Shown here: positions 7,637 to 15,488 of the stretch, one piece after another | Layout: each line of letters begins with the position of its first letter | Position numbering within the stretch: position 1 is the stretch's first letter | Source: Pseudescherichia sp032055545 | Lineage (GTDB): Bacteria > Pseudomonadota > Gammaproteobacteria > Enterobacterales > Enterobacteriaceae | Reading direction: 5' to 3' | Assembly: GCA_032055545.1 (NCBI GenBank) | Contig: DAMBQR010000001.1 | Span: forward strand, 62,001-126,000 | Length of the DNA: 64,000 bases | Translations under genes and position numbers: made by a program | The notes under the pieces: generated by a model | Databases searched by the model: none | What the model was told of the DNA's origin: nothing | Seen by the model: the letters and a program-made list of their open reading frames with translations, nothing else

Positions 7637-9220
7637 ATGAATTTAACAATAAAAGAAACGCTCGCTGCCCGTAGCCAGGCTCTCAGCCCGTGGACGGGAT
7701 TCTACTTTCTTCAGTCGCTGCTGATTAACTACGCCCTTGGTTACCCCTTCAGCCTGCTCTATACCACCGCGTTCGCCTGCCTGCTGCTGCTGCTGTGGCG
7801 TCACGCGCCGCGGACGCAGAAGGTGCTGGTGGGGATCTTCTCCCTGCTTGCCGCCTCCTACTACCCGTTTGGCCAGGCCTACGGCGCGCCTAACTTCAAT
7901 ACCTTGCTGGCGCTGCACTCAACCAACATGGAGGAGTCCACGGAGATCCTGACCATTTTCCCGTGGTACAACTACGTGATTGGCCTGTTTATCTTTGGCC
8001 TTGGGGTTATCGCCGTGCGGCGTAAAAACAGCGAACCCGCCGCCTGGGGAAAATGGGATCACCTCGGGGTCGCCTTCTGCCTGGCCACCGTCTTTGTCGC
8101 CCCGGTGCAGAACCTGGTCTACGGCGGAGTCTTCAATCTGAAAGATACCGGCTACCCGGTGTTTCGCTTTGTGAAAGATGTCGTGGTAAATAACCGCGAA
8201 GTCCTTGATGAGCAGAGCCGAATGGCGCAGCTTGCCGGGATGAAAGACAGCTGGAACGTGATGGCGGTGAAGCCGAAGTATCACACCTACGTGGTGGTGA
8301 TTGGCGAGAGCGTGCGCCGCGATGCGGTGGGCGCGTTTGGCGGACACTGGCAGAACAGCCCCTTTGCCAGCAGCGTTAACGGCACGCTTTTTACTGACTA
8401 CGTGGCGGCCAGCGGCTCGACGCAAAAATCGCTGGGCCTGACCCTGAACCGGGTGATGGACAACAAGCCGCAGTATCAGGATAACTTCGTTACCCTCGCC
8501 AACCGGGCGGGTTTCCAGACCTGGTGGTTCTCTAACCAGGGGCAGATTGGCGAGTACGATACCGCTATCGCCAGCATTGCAAAGCGCGCCGACGAGGTGC
8601 AGTTCTTAAAAAGTGGGGACTTCGAGGCGGATAAGAACACCCGCGACGAGGCGCTGCTGAAGATGACCGCGCAGGTATTAAGTACCCCGCGCAGCCAGCC
8701 GCAGCTGATCGTCCTGCACCTGATGGGATCCCACCCGCAGGCCTGCGATCGCACCGGCGGCAAGTACACGGACTTCGTGCAGTCGAAGGAGACCTCGTGC
8801 TACCTCTACTCGGTGACGCAAACCGATACCCTGCTCAGCAAGCTATTCGATCAGCTGCACAACAGCGGCAGCACCTTCTCGATGGTCTACTTCTCCGATC
8901 ACGGGCTGGCCTTCAAGGAGCGCGGCAAACAGGTGCAGTACCTGGCGCATGACGACAAGTTTCAGCAGAATTTCCAGGTGCCGTTTATGGTGCTCTCCAG
9001 CGATGACACCCGCCACCGGCTGATTAAGGCCCGCCGCTCGGCGAACGACTTCCTGAGCTTCTTTTCACAATGGACCGGCATAACCGCCAAAGAGATCGTT
9101 TCCCGCTACCGCTTTATCTCTAATGACAAAGCCGGGCCAACCTGGGTGACCAACTTCAAGCTGCAGAAGGTAGATTACAACCATCTGGGCACGGACCTGT
9201 TCGAGACCCGCTCACGATAA
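7637..9220 (+). CDS. opgE: OpgE (YbiP), phosphoethanolamine transferase of osmoregulated glucans
   Basis: The product is 527 residues from the ATG at 7637 (MNLTIKETLAARSQ), equal in length and start to E. coli YbiP. The ORF can be extended upstream to 7532, but that part has no ribosome site and is not conserved. About four or five N-terminal membrane helices lead into a periplasmic alkaline-phosphatase-fold domain. Visible motifs are VVIGESVRRDAVGAFGGHW (metal-binding Glu), ASGSTQKSLGLTLN (nucleophile threonine region), HLMGSHPQACDR, and YFSDHGLAFKERG (DH metal ligands). It is an EptA/MdoB relative reported in E. coli to add phosphoethanolamine to periplasmic glucans. It is transcribed away from mntR. 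Confidence 0.93.
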   Translation: MNLTIKETLAARSQALSPWTGFYFLQSLLINYALGYPFSLLYTTAFACLLLLLWRHAPRTQKVLVGIFSLLAASYYPFGQAYGAPNFNTLLALHSTNMEESTEILTIFPWYNYVIGLFIFGLGVIAVRRKNSEPAAWGKWDHLGVAFCLATVFVAPVQNLVYGGVFNLKDTGYPVFRFVKDVVVNNREVLDEQSRMAQLAGMKDSWNVMAVKPKYHTYVVVIGESVRRDAVGAFGGHWQNSPFASSVNGTLFTDYVAASGSTQKSLGLTLNRVMDNKPQYQDNFVTLANRAGFQTWWFSNQGQIGEYDTAIASIAKRADEVQFLKSGDFEADKNTRDEALLKMTAQVLSTPRSQPQLIVLHLMGSHPQACDRTGGKYTDFVQSKETSCYLYSVTQTDTLLSKLFDQLHNSGSTFSMVYFSDHGLAFKERGKQVQYLAHDDKFQQNFQVPFMVLSSDDTRHRLIKARRSANDFLSFFSQWTGITAKEIVSRYRFISNDKAGPTWVTNFKLQKVDYNHLGTDLFETRSR

Positions 9221-9230
9221 GGGATATTCA

Positions 9231-9258
9231 CGCCCGGCGGCGCTACGCTTGCCGGGCC
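9231..9258. repeat. REP element
   Basis: GCCCGGCGGCGC and its imperfect complement GCTTGCCGGGC form the usual REP palindrome, between opgE and the toxin gene. Confidence 0.8.
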
Positions 9259-9269
9259 TATGAGCGAGC

Positions 9270-9758
9270 TTAAAGGCTCGCCTCTAAATCAGCCAGGGTA
9301 ATCATAAGCAACATCGGATCGCCAGGAGAGGGTTCAAAACCGACCTTCAAATAAAATTCTCGTACATCGTCAGAAAGGGCATGAACAAGCATTCCTCGAA
9401 TGCCAATCGTCTCGGCGACCTGAATCACACGTAATCCAGCATCGCGCACGAGTGCCCGTCCCACACCTTTACCATGTAGAGATTTATCTACTGCAAGACG
9501 GCCTAATACGACGACGGGAATAGGATCGGGCATATTGCGGCGAAAGCGACCCGGCGCATCGTTTGTTGTCACGGCACTGGAGGCCAGCGAATAATAGGCC
9601 AATACCCGGAGATCCTCACAGCAAACAAAGGTACGGGATGCGCCTGTCATCTGGTTTTTTAGCGCCCGCTGTGTAAGCCAGCTATCCATAGAATCCACAC
9701 CACAGCAAAATGACGTTAAAAGATGCCGGGCATGAAGAGGCTCAGGGGCTGCAATCAT
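9270..9758 (-). CDS. GNAT acetyltransferase toxin (TacT/AtaT-like)
   Basis: The product is 162 residues from the ATG at 9758, which overlaps the antitoxin stop (ATGA) and follows GGGAG; a longer in-frame start at 9773 lacks a ribosome site. It begins MIAAPEPLHARHLLTSFCCG and contains SRTFVCCEDLRVLAYYSLA, the acetyl-CoA loop HGKGVGRALVRDA and the C-terminal FYLKVGFEPSPGDP with a conserved Tyr. These are features of TacT-type toxins, which acetylate the amino group of charged tRNAs and stop translation. The antitoxin gene is directly upstream. The pair is inserted between opgE and ompX, which are neighbours in E. coli. Confidence 0.9.
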   Translation of the reverse strand: MIAAPEPLHARHLLTSFCCGVDSMDSWLTQRALKNQMTGASRTFVCCEDLRVLAYYSLASSAVTTNDAPGRFRRNMPDPIPVVVLGRLAVDKSLHGKGVGRALVRDAGLRVIQVAETIGIRGMLVHALSDDVREFYLKVGFEPSPGDPMLLMITLADLEASL

Positions 9759-10048
9759 TTTTTCTGCTCCCATGGAGCAGCTGTTTGCATGGTTTTGCGC
9801 AACGCTGCGTTGGGCGCAGGTGCCTGATCCAAGCGGGTAAGAAACAGCTGATACGCCTCGGGATCGGCCAGAATAATACGCTGTTCGATTAATGTTTCTT
9901 CGGCAGCAGCGCGTGCTGCTTCCAGGACAAAATCAGTTCGGTTTTTACCTTTGGCCTTGGCTGCCCTATCGATAAGATCGCGCTCAGCGGGCTTAATGCG
10001 CAGGTTCAATGTCTCACGTTTAATGGCCATACTGCTTGCGGTTGGCAT
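9755..10048 (-). CDS. DUF1778 ribbon-helix-helix antitoxin (TacA/AtaR-like)
   Basis: The product is 97 residues. The N-terminal RHH DNA-binding part is MAIKRETLNLRIKPAERDLIDRAAKAKGKNRTDFVLEAA, followed by a C-terminal toxin-neutralising tail ending APWEQKK. The ATG at 10048 follows a strong GGGAGGAG; a second ATG (MAIKR) six codons in is possible but less well placed. It should bind and inhibit the GNAT toxin encoded directly downstream, and the complex should repress its own promoter. The AT-rich stretch at 10070-10095 around GTATAC is the likely operator. Confidence 0.9.
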   Translation of the reverse strand: MPTASSMAIKRETLNLRIKPAERDLIDRAAKAKGKNRTDFVLEAARAAAEETLIEQRIILADPEAYQLFLTRLDQAPAPNAALRKTMQTAAPWEQKK

Positions 10049-10119
10049 AATGAACTCCTCCCGTAGTGGATGAGCATTAAGTATACAGTATGCGTAACGT
10101 CAGTGTCATTACGATTTGT

Positions 10120-10172
10120 AGGCCGGGTAAGCGCAGCGCCACCCGGCGTTTACACCCATGCCCGGCGGCGCT
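10120..10172. repeat. REP element with a partial second copy
   Basis: GGCCGGGTAAGCGCAGCGCC followed by ACCCGGCG forms a REP palindrome (10120-10149). A second partial copy, GCCCGGCGGCGC, follows at about 10160-10172. Both lie between the antitoxin promoter and the ompX terminator. Confidence 0.75.
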
Positions 10173-10200
10173 CTATCAGGATCTCTAAACTGCGCCCATA

Positions 10201-10227
10201 AAAAAACGGCCCCTGGGGGCCGTTTTT
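10201..10227 (-). terminator. Rho-independent terminator of ompX
   Basis: On the reverse strand, ACGGCCCC pairs with GGGGCCGT, followed by a run of seven T. It lies 25 bases after the ompX stop. Confidence 0.85.
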
Positions 10228-10251
10228 ATGTCTAGACTATCACCGGGGTGA

Positions 10252-10761
10252 TTAGAAGCGGTAACCTACGCCTGCGATCCAGGTGCCAACGTCAACGCTA
10301 CGGATGCGGCTCTGCTCGTAGGAAACGTCGATAGCCACATCTTCGATTGGGTTGAACTGCATACCCGCACCGTAGGAGAAGCCGTAGTCGCTGCTGTCAG
10401 AATGGTTAACAACATCCTGAGACTGCTGGAATTTACCGTAGCCAACACCCACTACACCGTAGATGCTTGCCCAGTCGTTCAGACGGAAAGCAGGACCTGC
10501 AGTTACGCCGTAGTACTGTGCTTTGTTGTACACGCCGCTTTCGGTACGATCTTTTTCAGTGTAGGTAAAGGAACCGATGTAACCCAGCGGAGTGTCGTTT
10601 TCGTAGCGATATTTCAGGTTGAAACCGTTAGCTTTGTTCGCCACGCCCTGCATGTCGCTCTGAGCATAACCGCCGGAAACAGTAGAGGTTGCCGCTACAG
10701 CGGAACCTGCGGATACAGCCAGAACAACTGCCAGTGCTGAAAGACATGCAATTTTTTTCAT
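10252..10761 (-). CDS. ompX: OmpX outer-membrane protein
   Basis: The product is 169 residues from the ATG at 10761 (MKKIACLSALAVVLAVSAGS). A GTG two codons upstream is in frame but lies in the ribosome site GAGGTGG. There is a signal peptide of about 23 residues (cut after SAVA), then an eight-stranded barrel with alternating aromatic strands such as GGYAQSDMQG, GFNLKYRYENDTPLGYIGSFTYTEK and QYYGVTAGPAFRLND, ending in Phe (WIAGVGYRF), the outer-membrane insertion signal. In E. coli the sRNA CyaR represses ompX by pairing at the ribosome site; the leader here keeps TTTGAGGTGGTTATG. Position beside rhtA is conserved. Confidence 0.96.
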   Translation of the reverse strand: MKKIACLSALAVVLAVSAGSAVAATSTVSGGYAQSDMQGVANKANGFNLKYRYENDTPLGYIGSFTYTEKDRTESGVYNKAQYYGVTAGPAFRLNDWASIYGVVGVGYGKFQQSQDVVNHSDSSDYGFSYGAGMQFNPIEDVAIDVSYEQSRIRSVDVGTWIAGVGYRF

Positions 10762-11113
10762 AACCACCTCAAATGTGCTTCAAGTAAGTCCTAAGTATTA
10801 AATATAACAAAAATTATTGAGAAACTCTTTGCGCATCACGCTGTCTAACGGGCCTTTTGATGTAACAGAACGTTTCTTCTGCTCCGTATCTCTTTCAAAA
10901 AAAAGCCTTTTTTCAAGTTGTGTCACTATTATCGCGCCATAAAAGCGACATATTCATCCAGATTATTCCTAAAGATACGGTGAATAATCCAGCAACTTGT
11001 CACCATTCTACCGCCTTCCTGACATTTATTTTCAACGGAGGCTCAACCGCTGACATCTATTTCCATTACACTGCCCTCTTTACTCGGTTTGACATAAATT
11101 GACAGGAGAAAGG
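10762..11113. promoter_or_regulatory. Divergent ompX-rhtA intergenic region
   Basis: These 352 AT-rich bases hold no convincing gene; an ORF at 10920-11102 is not conserved. Reading toward ompX, GTTATATTTAATACTTAG at about 10790-10810 is a likely -10 area. Toward rhtA, ribosome site AGGAGAAAGG precedes the ATG. No clear operator was recognised. Confidence 0.5.
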
Positions 11114-12001
11114 ATGCCTGGTTCACCCCGCAAATTACCCGTCTGGTTACCTATAATAATACTGCTGATTGCTATGGCGTCGATTCAAAGCGGCGCATCG
11201 CTGGCAAAATCGCTCTTCCCACTGATTGGTGCGCCCGGTGTGACTGCCCTGCGTCTTGCTCTGGGAACAATCATCCTCGTCATTATCTTCCGGCCCTGGC
11301 GGCTGCGCTTTACGCCTGAGCAGCGTAAGCCGCTGCTGTTTTATGGCCTGGCGCTGGGGGCAATGAACTATCTCTTCTATCTCTCGATCCAGACCGTTCC
11401 GCTGGGCATTGCAGTGGCACTGGAGTTCACCGGCCCGCTGGCGGTAGCACTCTTCTCCTCTCGCCGTCCGGTAGACTTTATCTGGGTTGTACTGGCGGTG
11501 CTGGGGCTGTGGTTCCTCCTGCCGTTGGGACAGGACGTTTCTCATGTCGATCTTACCGGTGCGGCCTTTGCGCTCGGGGCGGGTGCCTGCTGGGCCATCT
11601 ACATCCTCTGCGGCCAGCGCGCCGGAGAGGAGCACGGTCCGGCCACCGTAGCGCTGGGTTCGCTGATTGCTGCCGTGGTGTTTGTCCCCCTTGGCGCAAT
11701 CCAGGCGGGGGACGCGCTCTGGCACTGGTCAATTCTGCCGCTGGGGCTGGCCGTGGCCGTTCTCTCTACTGCTCTCCCCTACTCGCTGGAGATGGTGGCC
11801 CTGACACGCCTGCCTACCCGCACCTTTGGCACCTTAATGAGTATGGAGCCTGCGCTGGCAGCGGTATCGGGGATGATTTTCCTGAGTGAAACCCTGACTC
11901 TGGTGCAGTGGCTGGCGCTATTGGCCATTGTTGCCGCTTCTATTGGCTCTACGCTGACGCTGCGCCGTGAGAGTAAAATAAAAGAAGTTGATATTGGTTA
12001 A
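11114..12001 (+). CDS. rhtA: RhtA, threonine/homoserine exporter (EamA family)
   Basis: The product is 295 residues from the ATG at 11114 (MPGSPRKLPVWLP), the E. coli length and start, placed after AGGAGAAAGG. It has ten predicted membrane helices in two EamA halves, with well-conserved stretches such as LALGAMNYLFYLSIQTVPLG, ALEFTGPLAVALFSSRRPVD, GACWAIYILCGQRAG and RTFGTLMSMEPALAAVSGM. It is an inner-membrane proton-driven exporter of threonine and homoserine in E. coli. It lies between ompX and dps as in E. coli, on the strand expected from the inverted synteny. Confidence 0.95.
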   Translation: MPGSPRKLPVWLPIIILLIAMASIQSGASLAKSLFPLIGAPGVTALRLALGTIILVIIFRPWRLRFTPEQRKPLLFYGLALGAMNYLFYLSIQTVPLGIAVALEFTGPLAVALFSSRRPVDFIWVVLAVLGLWFLLPLGQDVSHVDLTGAAFALGAGACWAIYILCGQRAGEEHGPATVALGSLIAAVVFVPLGAIQAGDALWHWSILPLGLAVAVLSTALPYSLEMVALTRLPTRTFGTLMSMEPALAAVSGMIFLSETLTLVQWLALLAIVAASIGSTLTLRRESKIKEVDIG

Positions 12002-12211
12002 TTATTTTCCTGCACGGTCTCGTGCCGTGCAGAATTATCCCTCCGGCGCCACCTCTCGCCCTGAATAATATTCATTAACATTCTCAACGCCTTATATAGA
12101 TTAAGAATCATCTCTCCGATCAAATGTAAGTTAATGATATGTAACAAATAGCCTTTTGCACCTTTGTTATTACTATTGAACCGATAGGAAGAGCAAAAAT
12201 AGCAAAGCCTG

Positions 12212-12274
12212 AAACCGGTGCTATACTTAGTTCCAGTAATTACCTGGGAACATACATCAAGAGGATATGAGATT
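12212..12274 (+). promoter_or_regulatory. dps promoter and leader
   Basis: An extended -10 GCTATACTT lies at 12220-12228 and is followed by the leader TAGTTCCAGTAATTACCTGGGA. This resembles the E. coli dps promoter, which is used by sigma-S in stationary phase and by sigma-70 with OxyR under oxidative stress. The ribosome site GAGGATATGAGATT precedes the ATG at 12275. Confidence 0.7.
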
Positions 12275-12778
12275 ATGAGTACCGCTAAACTGGTAAAAAC
12301 CAAATCATCCGATCTGCTTTATACTCGTAACGATGTCGCGGACGACGATAAGAAAGCAACCGTTGAGTTGCTGAACCGCCAGGTGATCCAGTTCATTGAC
12401 CTGTCCCTGATCACCAAGCAGGCTCACTGGAATATGCGCGGCGCTAACTTTATTGGCGTTCATGAGATGCTGGACGGCTTCCGTACCGCTCTGACCGATC
12501 ACCTCGATACGATTGCCGAGCGTGCGGTCCAGTTAGGTGGTGTGGCGCTGGGTACGACTCAGGTCGTCAACAGCAAGACTCCCCTGAAGAGCTACCCGCT
12601 GGATATTCATACCGTTCAGGATCACCTGAAAGAGCTGGCCGAGCGCTATGCCATTGTGGCAAACAGCACCCGTAAAGCTATTAGCGAAGCGAAAGATGAA
12701 GATACCGCAGATATCTTCACCGCCGCCTCACGCGACCTGGATAAATTCCTGTGGTTTATCGAATCTAACATTGAATAA
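12275..12778 (+). CDS. dps: Dps, DNA-binding ferritin-like stress protein
   Basis: The product is 167 residues, the E. coli length, starting MSTAKLVKTKSSDLLYTRND. The Lys-rich N-terminal tail is the DNA-binding part. The ferroxidase site at the subunit interface uses His and Asp/Glu of ITKQAHWNMRGANFIGVHEMLDGF. It assembles as a dodecamer that stores iron, consumes peroxide and condenses DNA in stationary phase. Upstream in-frame codons from 12218 overlap the promoter and are not coding. Confidence 0.97.
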   Translation: MSTAKLVKTKSSDLLYTRNDVADDDKKATVELLNRQVIQFIDLSLITKQAHWNMRGANFIGVHEMLDGFRTALTDHLDTIAERAVQLGGVALGTTQVVNSKTPLKSYPLDIHTVQDHLKELAERYAIVANSTRKAISEAKDEDTADIFTAASRDLDKFLWFIESNIE

Positions 12779-12797
12779 GCCATAAGCTTTATCTATT

Positions 12798-12822
12798 ACC
12801 CTCTCCCGCCCGGGAGAGGGGT
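12798..12822 (+). terminator. Hairpin after dps
   Basis: CCCTCTCCCG pairs with CGGGAGAGGG (12799-12820) around a two-base loop. The T run is poor (GTCTTG), so this is either a weak terminator or a 3'-end stabilising hairpin. Confidence 0.5.
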
Positions 12823-12980
12823 CTTGCACTTCTATAGTGCAACCCAGATATCACCGTCCTCTCTATCCCCGCCGTAAAGTAAATCACTTGTAATAATTAC
12901 CTCACACAATTGTTAATCAAGGGTTGTTTTATCGCCGCTTTATGCGCTTAATAGCAGCACATTGTGCAACATGTCACCGA

Positions 12981-13010
12981 CGCACCAAAATGGGTCACTG
13001 AAATGGTGCG
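12981..13010. promoter_or_regulatory. Overlapping NtrC sites of glnH
   Basis: Two matches to the NtrC consensus (TGCACY-N5-RGTGCA type) are seen: CGCACCAAAATGGGTCA at 12981-12997 and GTCACTGAAATGGTGCG at 12994-13010. They lie about 75-100 bases before the sigma-54 promoter, the usual enhancer distance. In E. coli, NtrC-P activates glnHp2 when nitrogen is limiting. Confidence 0.8.
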
Positions 13011-13083
13011 TATCGCTCAGCTGTGCAGGTATTTTGTACGGCAGTTGAAAATATCGCCTTTACAAAACAATAGGTTGTAAACC

Positions 13084-13099
13084 TGGCACGATTTTTTCA
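13084..13099 (+). promoter_or_regulatory. Sigma-54 promoter glnHp2
   Basis: TGGCAC-GATTT-TTTCA matches the -24/-12 consensus TGGCAC-N5-TTGCA with one change and sits 53 bases before the glnH start, as in E. coli. Confidence 0.85.
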
Positions 13100-13151
13100 T
13101 ACTGCGTACGTTCTCTCAGGGGATCGCCCCGTGGATATAAAAGGAAATGTT

Positions 13152-13895
13152 ATGAAGTCTGTGTTTAAAGTTTCCCTTGCTGCACTTACCCTGGCTTTTG
13201 CGGTCTCATCCCACGCCGCCGACAAACTGGTTGTGGCGACCGATACCGCGTTCGTTCCGTTCGAATTTAAACAGGGCGATAAATACGTTGGTTTTGACGT
13301 GGATCTGTGGGCCGCGGTAGCGAAAGAGCTGAAGCTGGATTACACCCTGAAGCCGATGGATTTCAGCGGCATCATTCCGGCATTGCAAACCAAGAACGTA
13401 GACCTGGCGCTGGCGGGTATCACCATTACCGACGAACGTAAAAAAGCGGTCGATTTCTCTGACGGCTACTACAAGAGCGGTCTGCTGGTGATGGTTAAAG
13501 CCAACAACAACGACGTTAAAAGCGTAAAAGACCTCGACGGTAAAGTGGTGGCAGTGAAGAGCGGTACCGGCTCCGTTGACTATGCGAAAGCCAATATTAA
13601 AACCAAAGATCTGCGCCAGTTCCCGAACATTGACAACGCCTACATGGAGCTGGGCACCAACCGCGCTGACGCGGTGCTGCACGACACGCCGAATATTCTG
13701 TACTTCATCCAGACCGCCGGTAAAGGCCAGTTCAAAGCGGTTGGCGACTCTCTGGAAGCGCAGCAGTACGGTATCGCCTTCCCGAAAGGCAGCGACGACC
13801 TGCGTGAGAAGGTTAACGGCGCGCTGAAAACCCTGAAAGAGAACGGCACTTACAACGAAATCTATAAAAAATGGTTCGGTACAGAACCTAAATAA
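13152..13895 (+). CDS. glnH: GlnH, glutamine-binding periplasmic protein
   Basis: The product is 247 residues from the ATG at 13152 (MKSVFKVSLAALTLAFAVSS). There is a signal peptide of 22 residues cut before ADKLVV, then the SBP family 3 fold. Ligand-contact stretches of E. coli GlnH are conserved: ATDTAFVPFEF, ALAGITITDERKKAVDFSDGYY, VKSGTGSVDYAK and LHDTPNILYF. It delivers L-glutamine to GlnPQ. It is the first gene of glnHPQ, driven by the NtrC/sigma-54 sites upstream. A 21-base longer reading frame from 13131 lacks a ribosome site. Confidence 0.97.
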   Translation: MKSVFKVSLAALTLAFAVSSHAADKLVVATDTAFVPFEFKQGDKYVGFDVDLWAAVAKELKLDYTLKPMDFSGIIPALQTKNVDLALAGITITDERKKAVDFSDGYYKSGLLVMVKANNNDVKSVKDLDGKVVAVKSGTGSVDYAKANIKTKDLRQFPNIDNAYMELGTNRADAVLHDTPNILYFIQTAGKGQFKAVGDSLEAQQYGIAFPKGSDDLREKVNGALKTLKENGTYNEIYKKWFGTEPK

Positions 13896-13920
13896 TTCAG
13901 CCTGAATTCAGGTTTGTAAC

Positions 13921-13949
13921 GCCCGGTGGCGCTTGCGCTTACCGGGCCT
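13921..13949. repeat. REP element between glnH and glnP
   Basis: GCCCGGTGGCGC and GCTTACCGGGC form a REP palindrome directly after glnH. Such elements stabilise the upstream mRNA, which fits the need for more binding protein than membrane components. Confidence 0.8.
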
Positions 13950-13987
13950 ACATCTTAGCTTTTCACCACGGTATACAGGAATTTATC

Positions 13988-14643
13988 ATGCAGTTTGACT
14001 GGAGTGCCATCTGGCCTGCCATTCCCATTTTGTTTGAAGGCGTCAAGATGACCCTGTGGATCTCGGTCCTCGGTCTGGCGGGCGGCTTAATTATCGGCCT
14101 TGCAGCCGGTTTCGCCCGTAGCTTCGGCGGCTGGATAGCAAACCACATCGCACTGGTATTTATCGAGATCATTCGCGGCACGCCTATCGTCGTGCAGGTG
14201 ATGTTTATCTACTTCGCCCTGCCGATGGCCTTTAACGATCTGCGCATCGACCCGTTCAGTGCCGCCGTTGTCACCATTATGATCAACTCCGGAGCCTACA
14301 TCGCCGAAATCACCCGCGGTGCGGTACTCTCCATTCACAAAGGCTTTAGCGAAGCCGGCCTGGCGCTGGGTCTCTCTAAGCGCGAGACCATCCGCCGGGT
14401 GATCCTGCCTCTGGCGCTGCGCCGTATGCTGCCACCGCTGGGTAACCAGTGGATCATCAGCATCAAAGATACCTCGCTGTTTATTGTTATCGGCGTGGCC
14501 GAACTGACCCGTCAGGGCCAGGAGATCATCGCCGGCAACTTCCGCGCGCTGGAGATCTGGAGCGCCGTTGCGGTGTTCTATCTGATCATTACCCTGGTTC
14601 TGAGCTTTATTTTGCGTCGTCTTGAAAGAAGGATGAAAATCCT

Positions 14644-14647
<4 letters not shown>
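13988..14647 (+). CDS. glnP: GlnP, glutamine ABC transporter permease
   Basis: The product is 219 residues, identical in length to E. coli GlnP. It has about five membrane helices and the permease EAA loop (KGFSEAGLALGLSKRETIRRVILPLALRRMLPP), which contacts the ATPase. Other family stretches are FIEIIRGTPIVVQVMFIYFALP and NQWIISIKDTSLFIVIG. It forms the homodimeric inner-membrane channel of the glutamine importer. The stop overlaps the GTG start of glnQ. Confidence 0.96.
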
Positions 14648-15366
<719 letters not shown>

Positions 15367-15372
15367 GTTACT

Positions 15373-15402
15373 AACGCTCTCCATCCGGGGAGCGTTTTTT
15401 TT
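15373..15402 (+). terminator. Rho-independent terminator of glnHPQ
   Basis: AACGCTC-TCC pairs with GG-GGAGCGTT around a short loop, followed by eight T. Confidence 0.9.
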
Positions 15403-15488
15403 CCTCCGCCGGATTCCTCCCATTTCCAGACGCAGCGCTGGCAGCATCTATACTTATCCTTTTGCACTATTTTCTCAGGAGAGAGACC

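Noticed and set aside
7637..9220. opgE as a second colistin-resistance (EptA/MCR) gene
   Set aside because: Sequence and context match E. coli YbiP/OpgE, which is described as modifying periplasmic glucans; the lipid A enzyme is the separate gene at 47749.
10120..10172. Repeated GCCGGG palindromes as insertion-sequence ends or CRISPR repeats
   Set aside because: They match scattered REP elements at six intergenic places; no regular spacing, spacers or transposase.
12798..12822. Strong hairpin after dps as a small RNA gene
   Set aside because: There is no promoter between dps and the hairpin, and the size fits a 3'-end structure.
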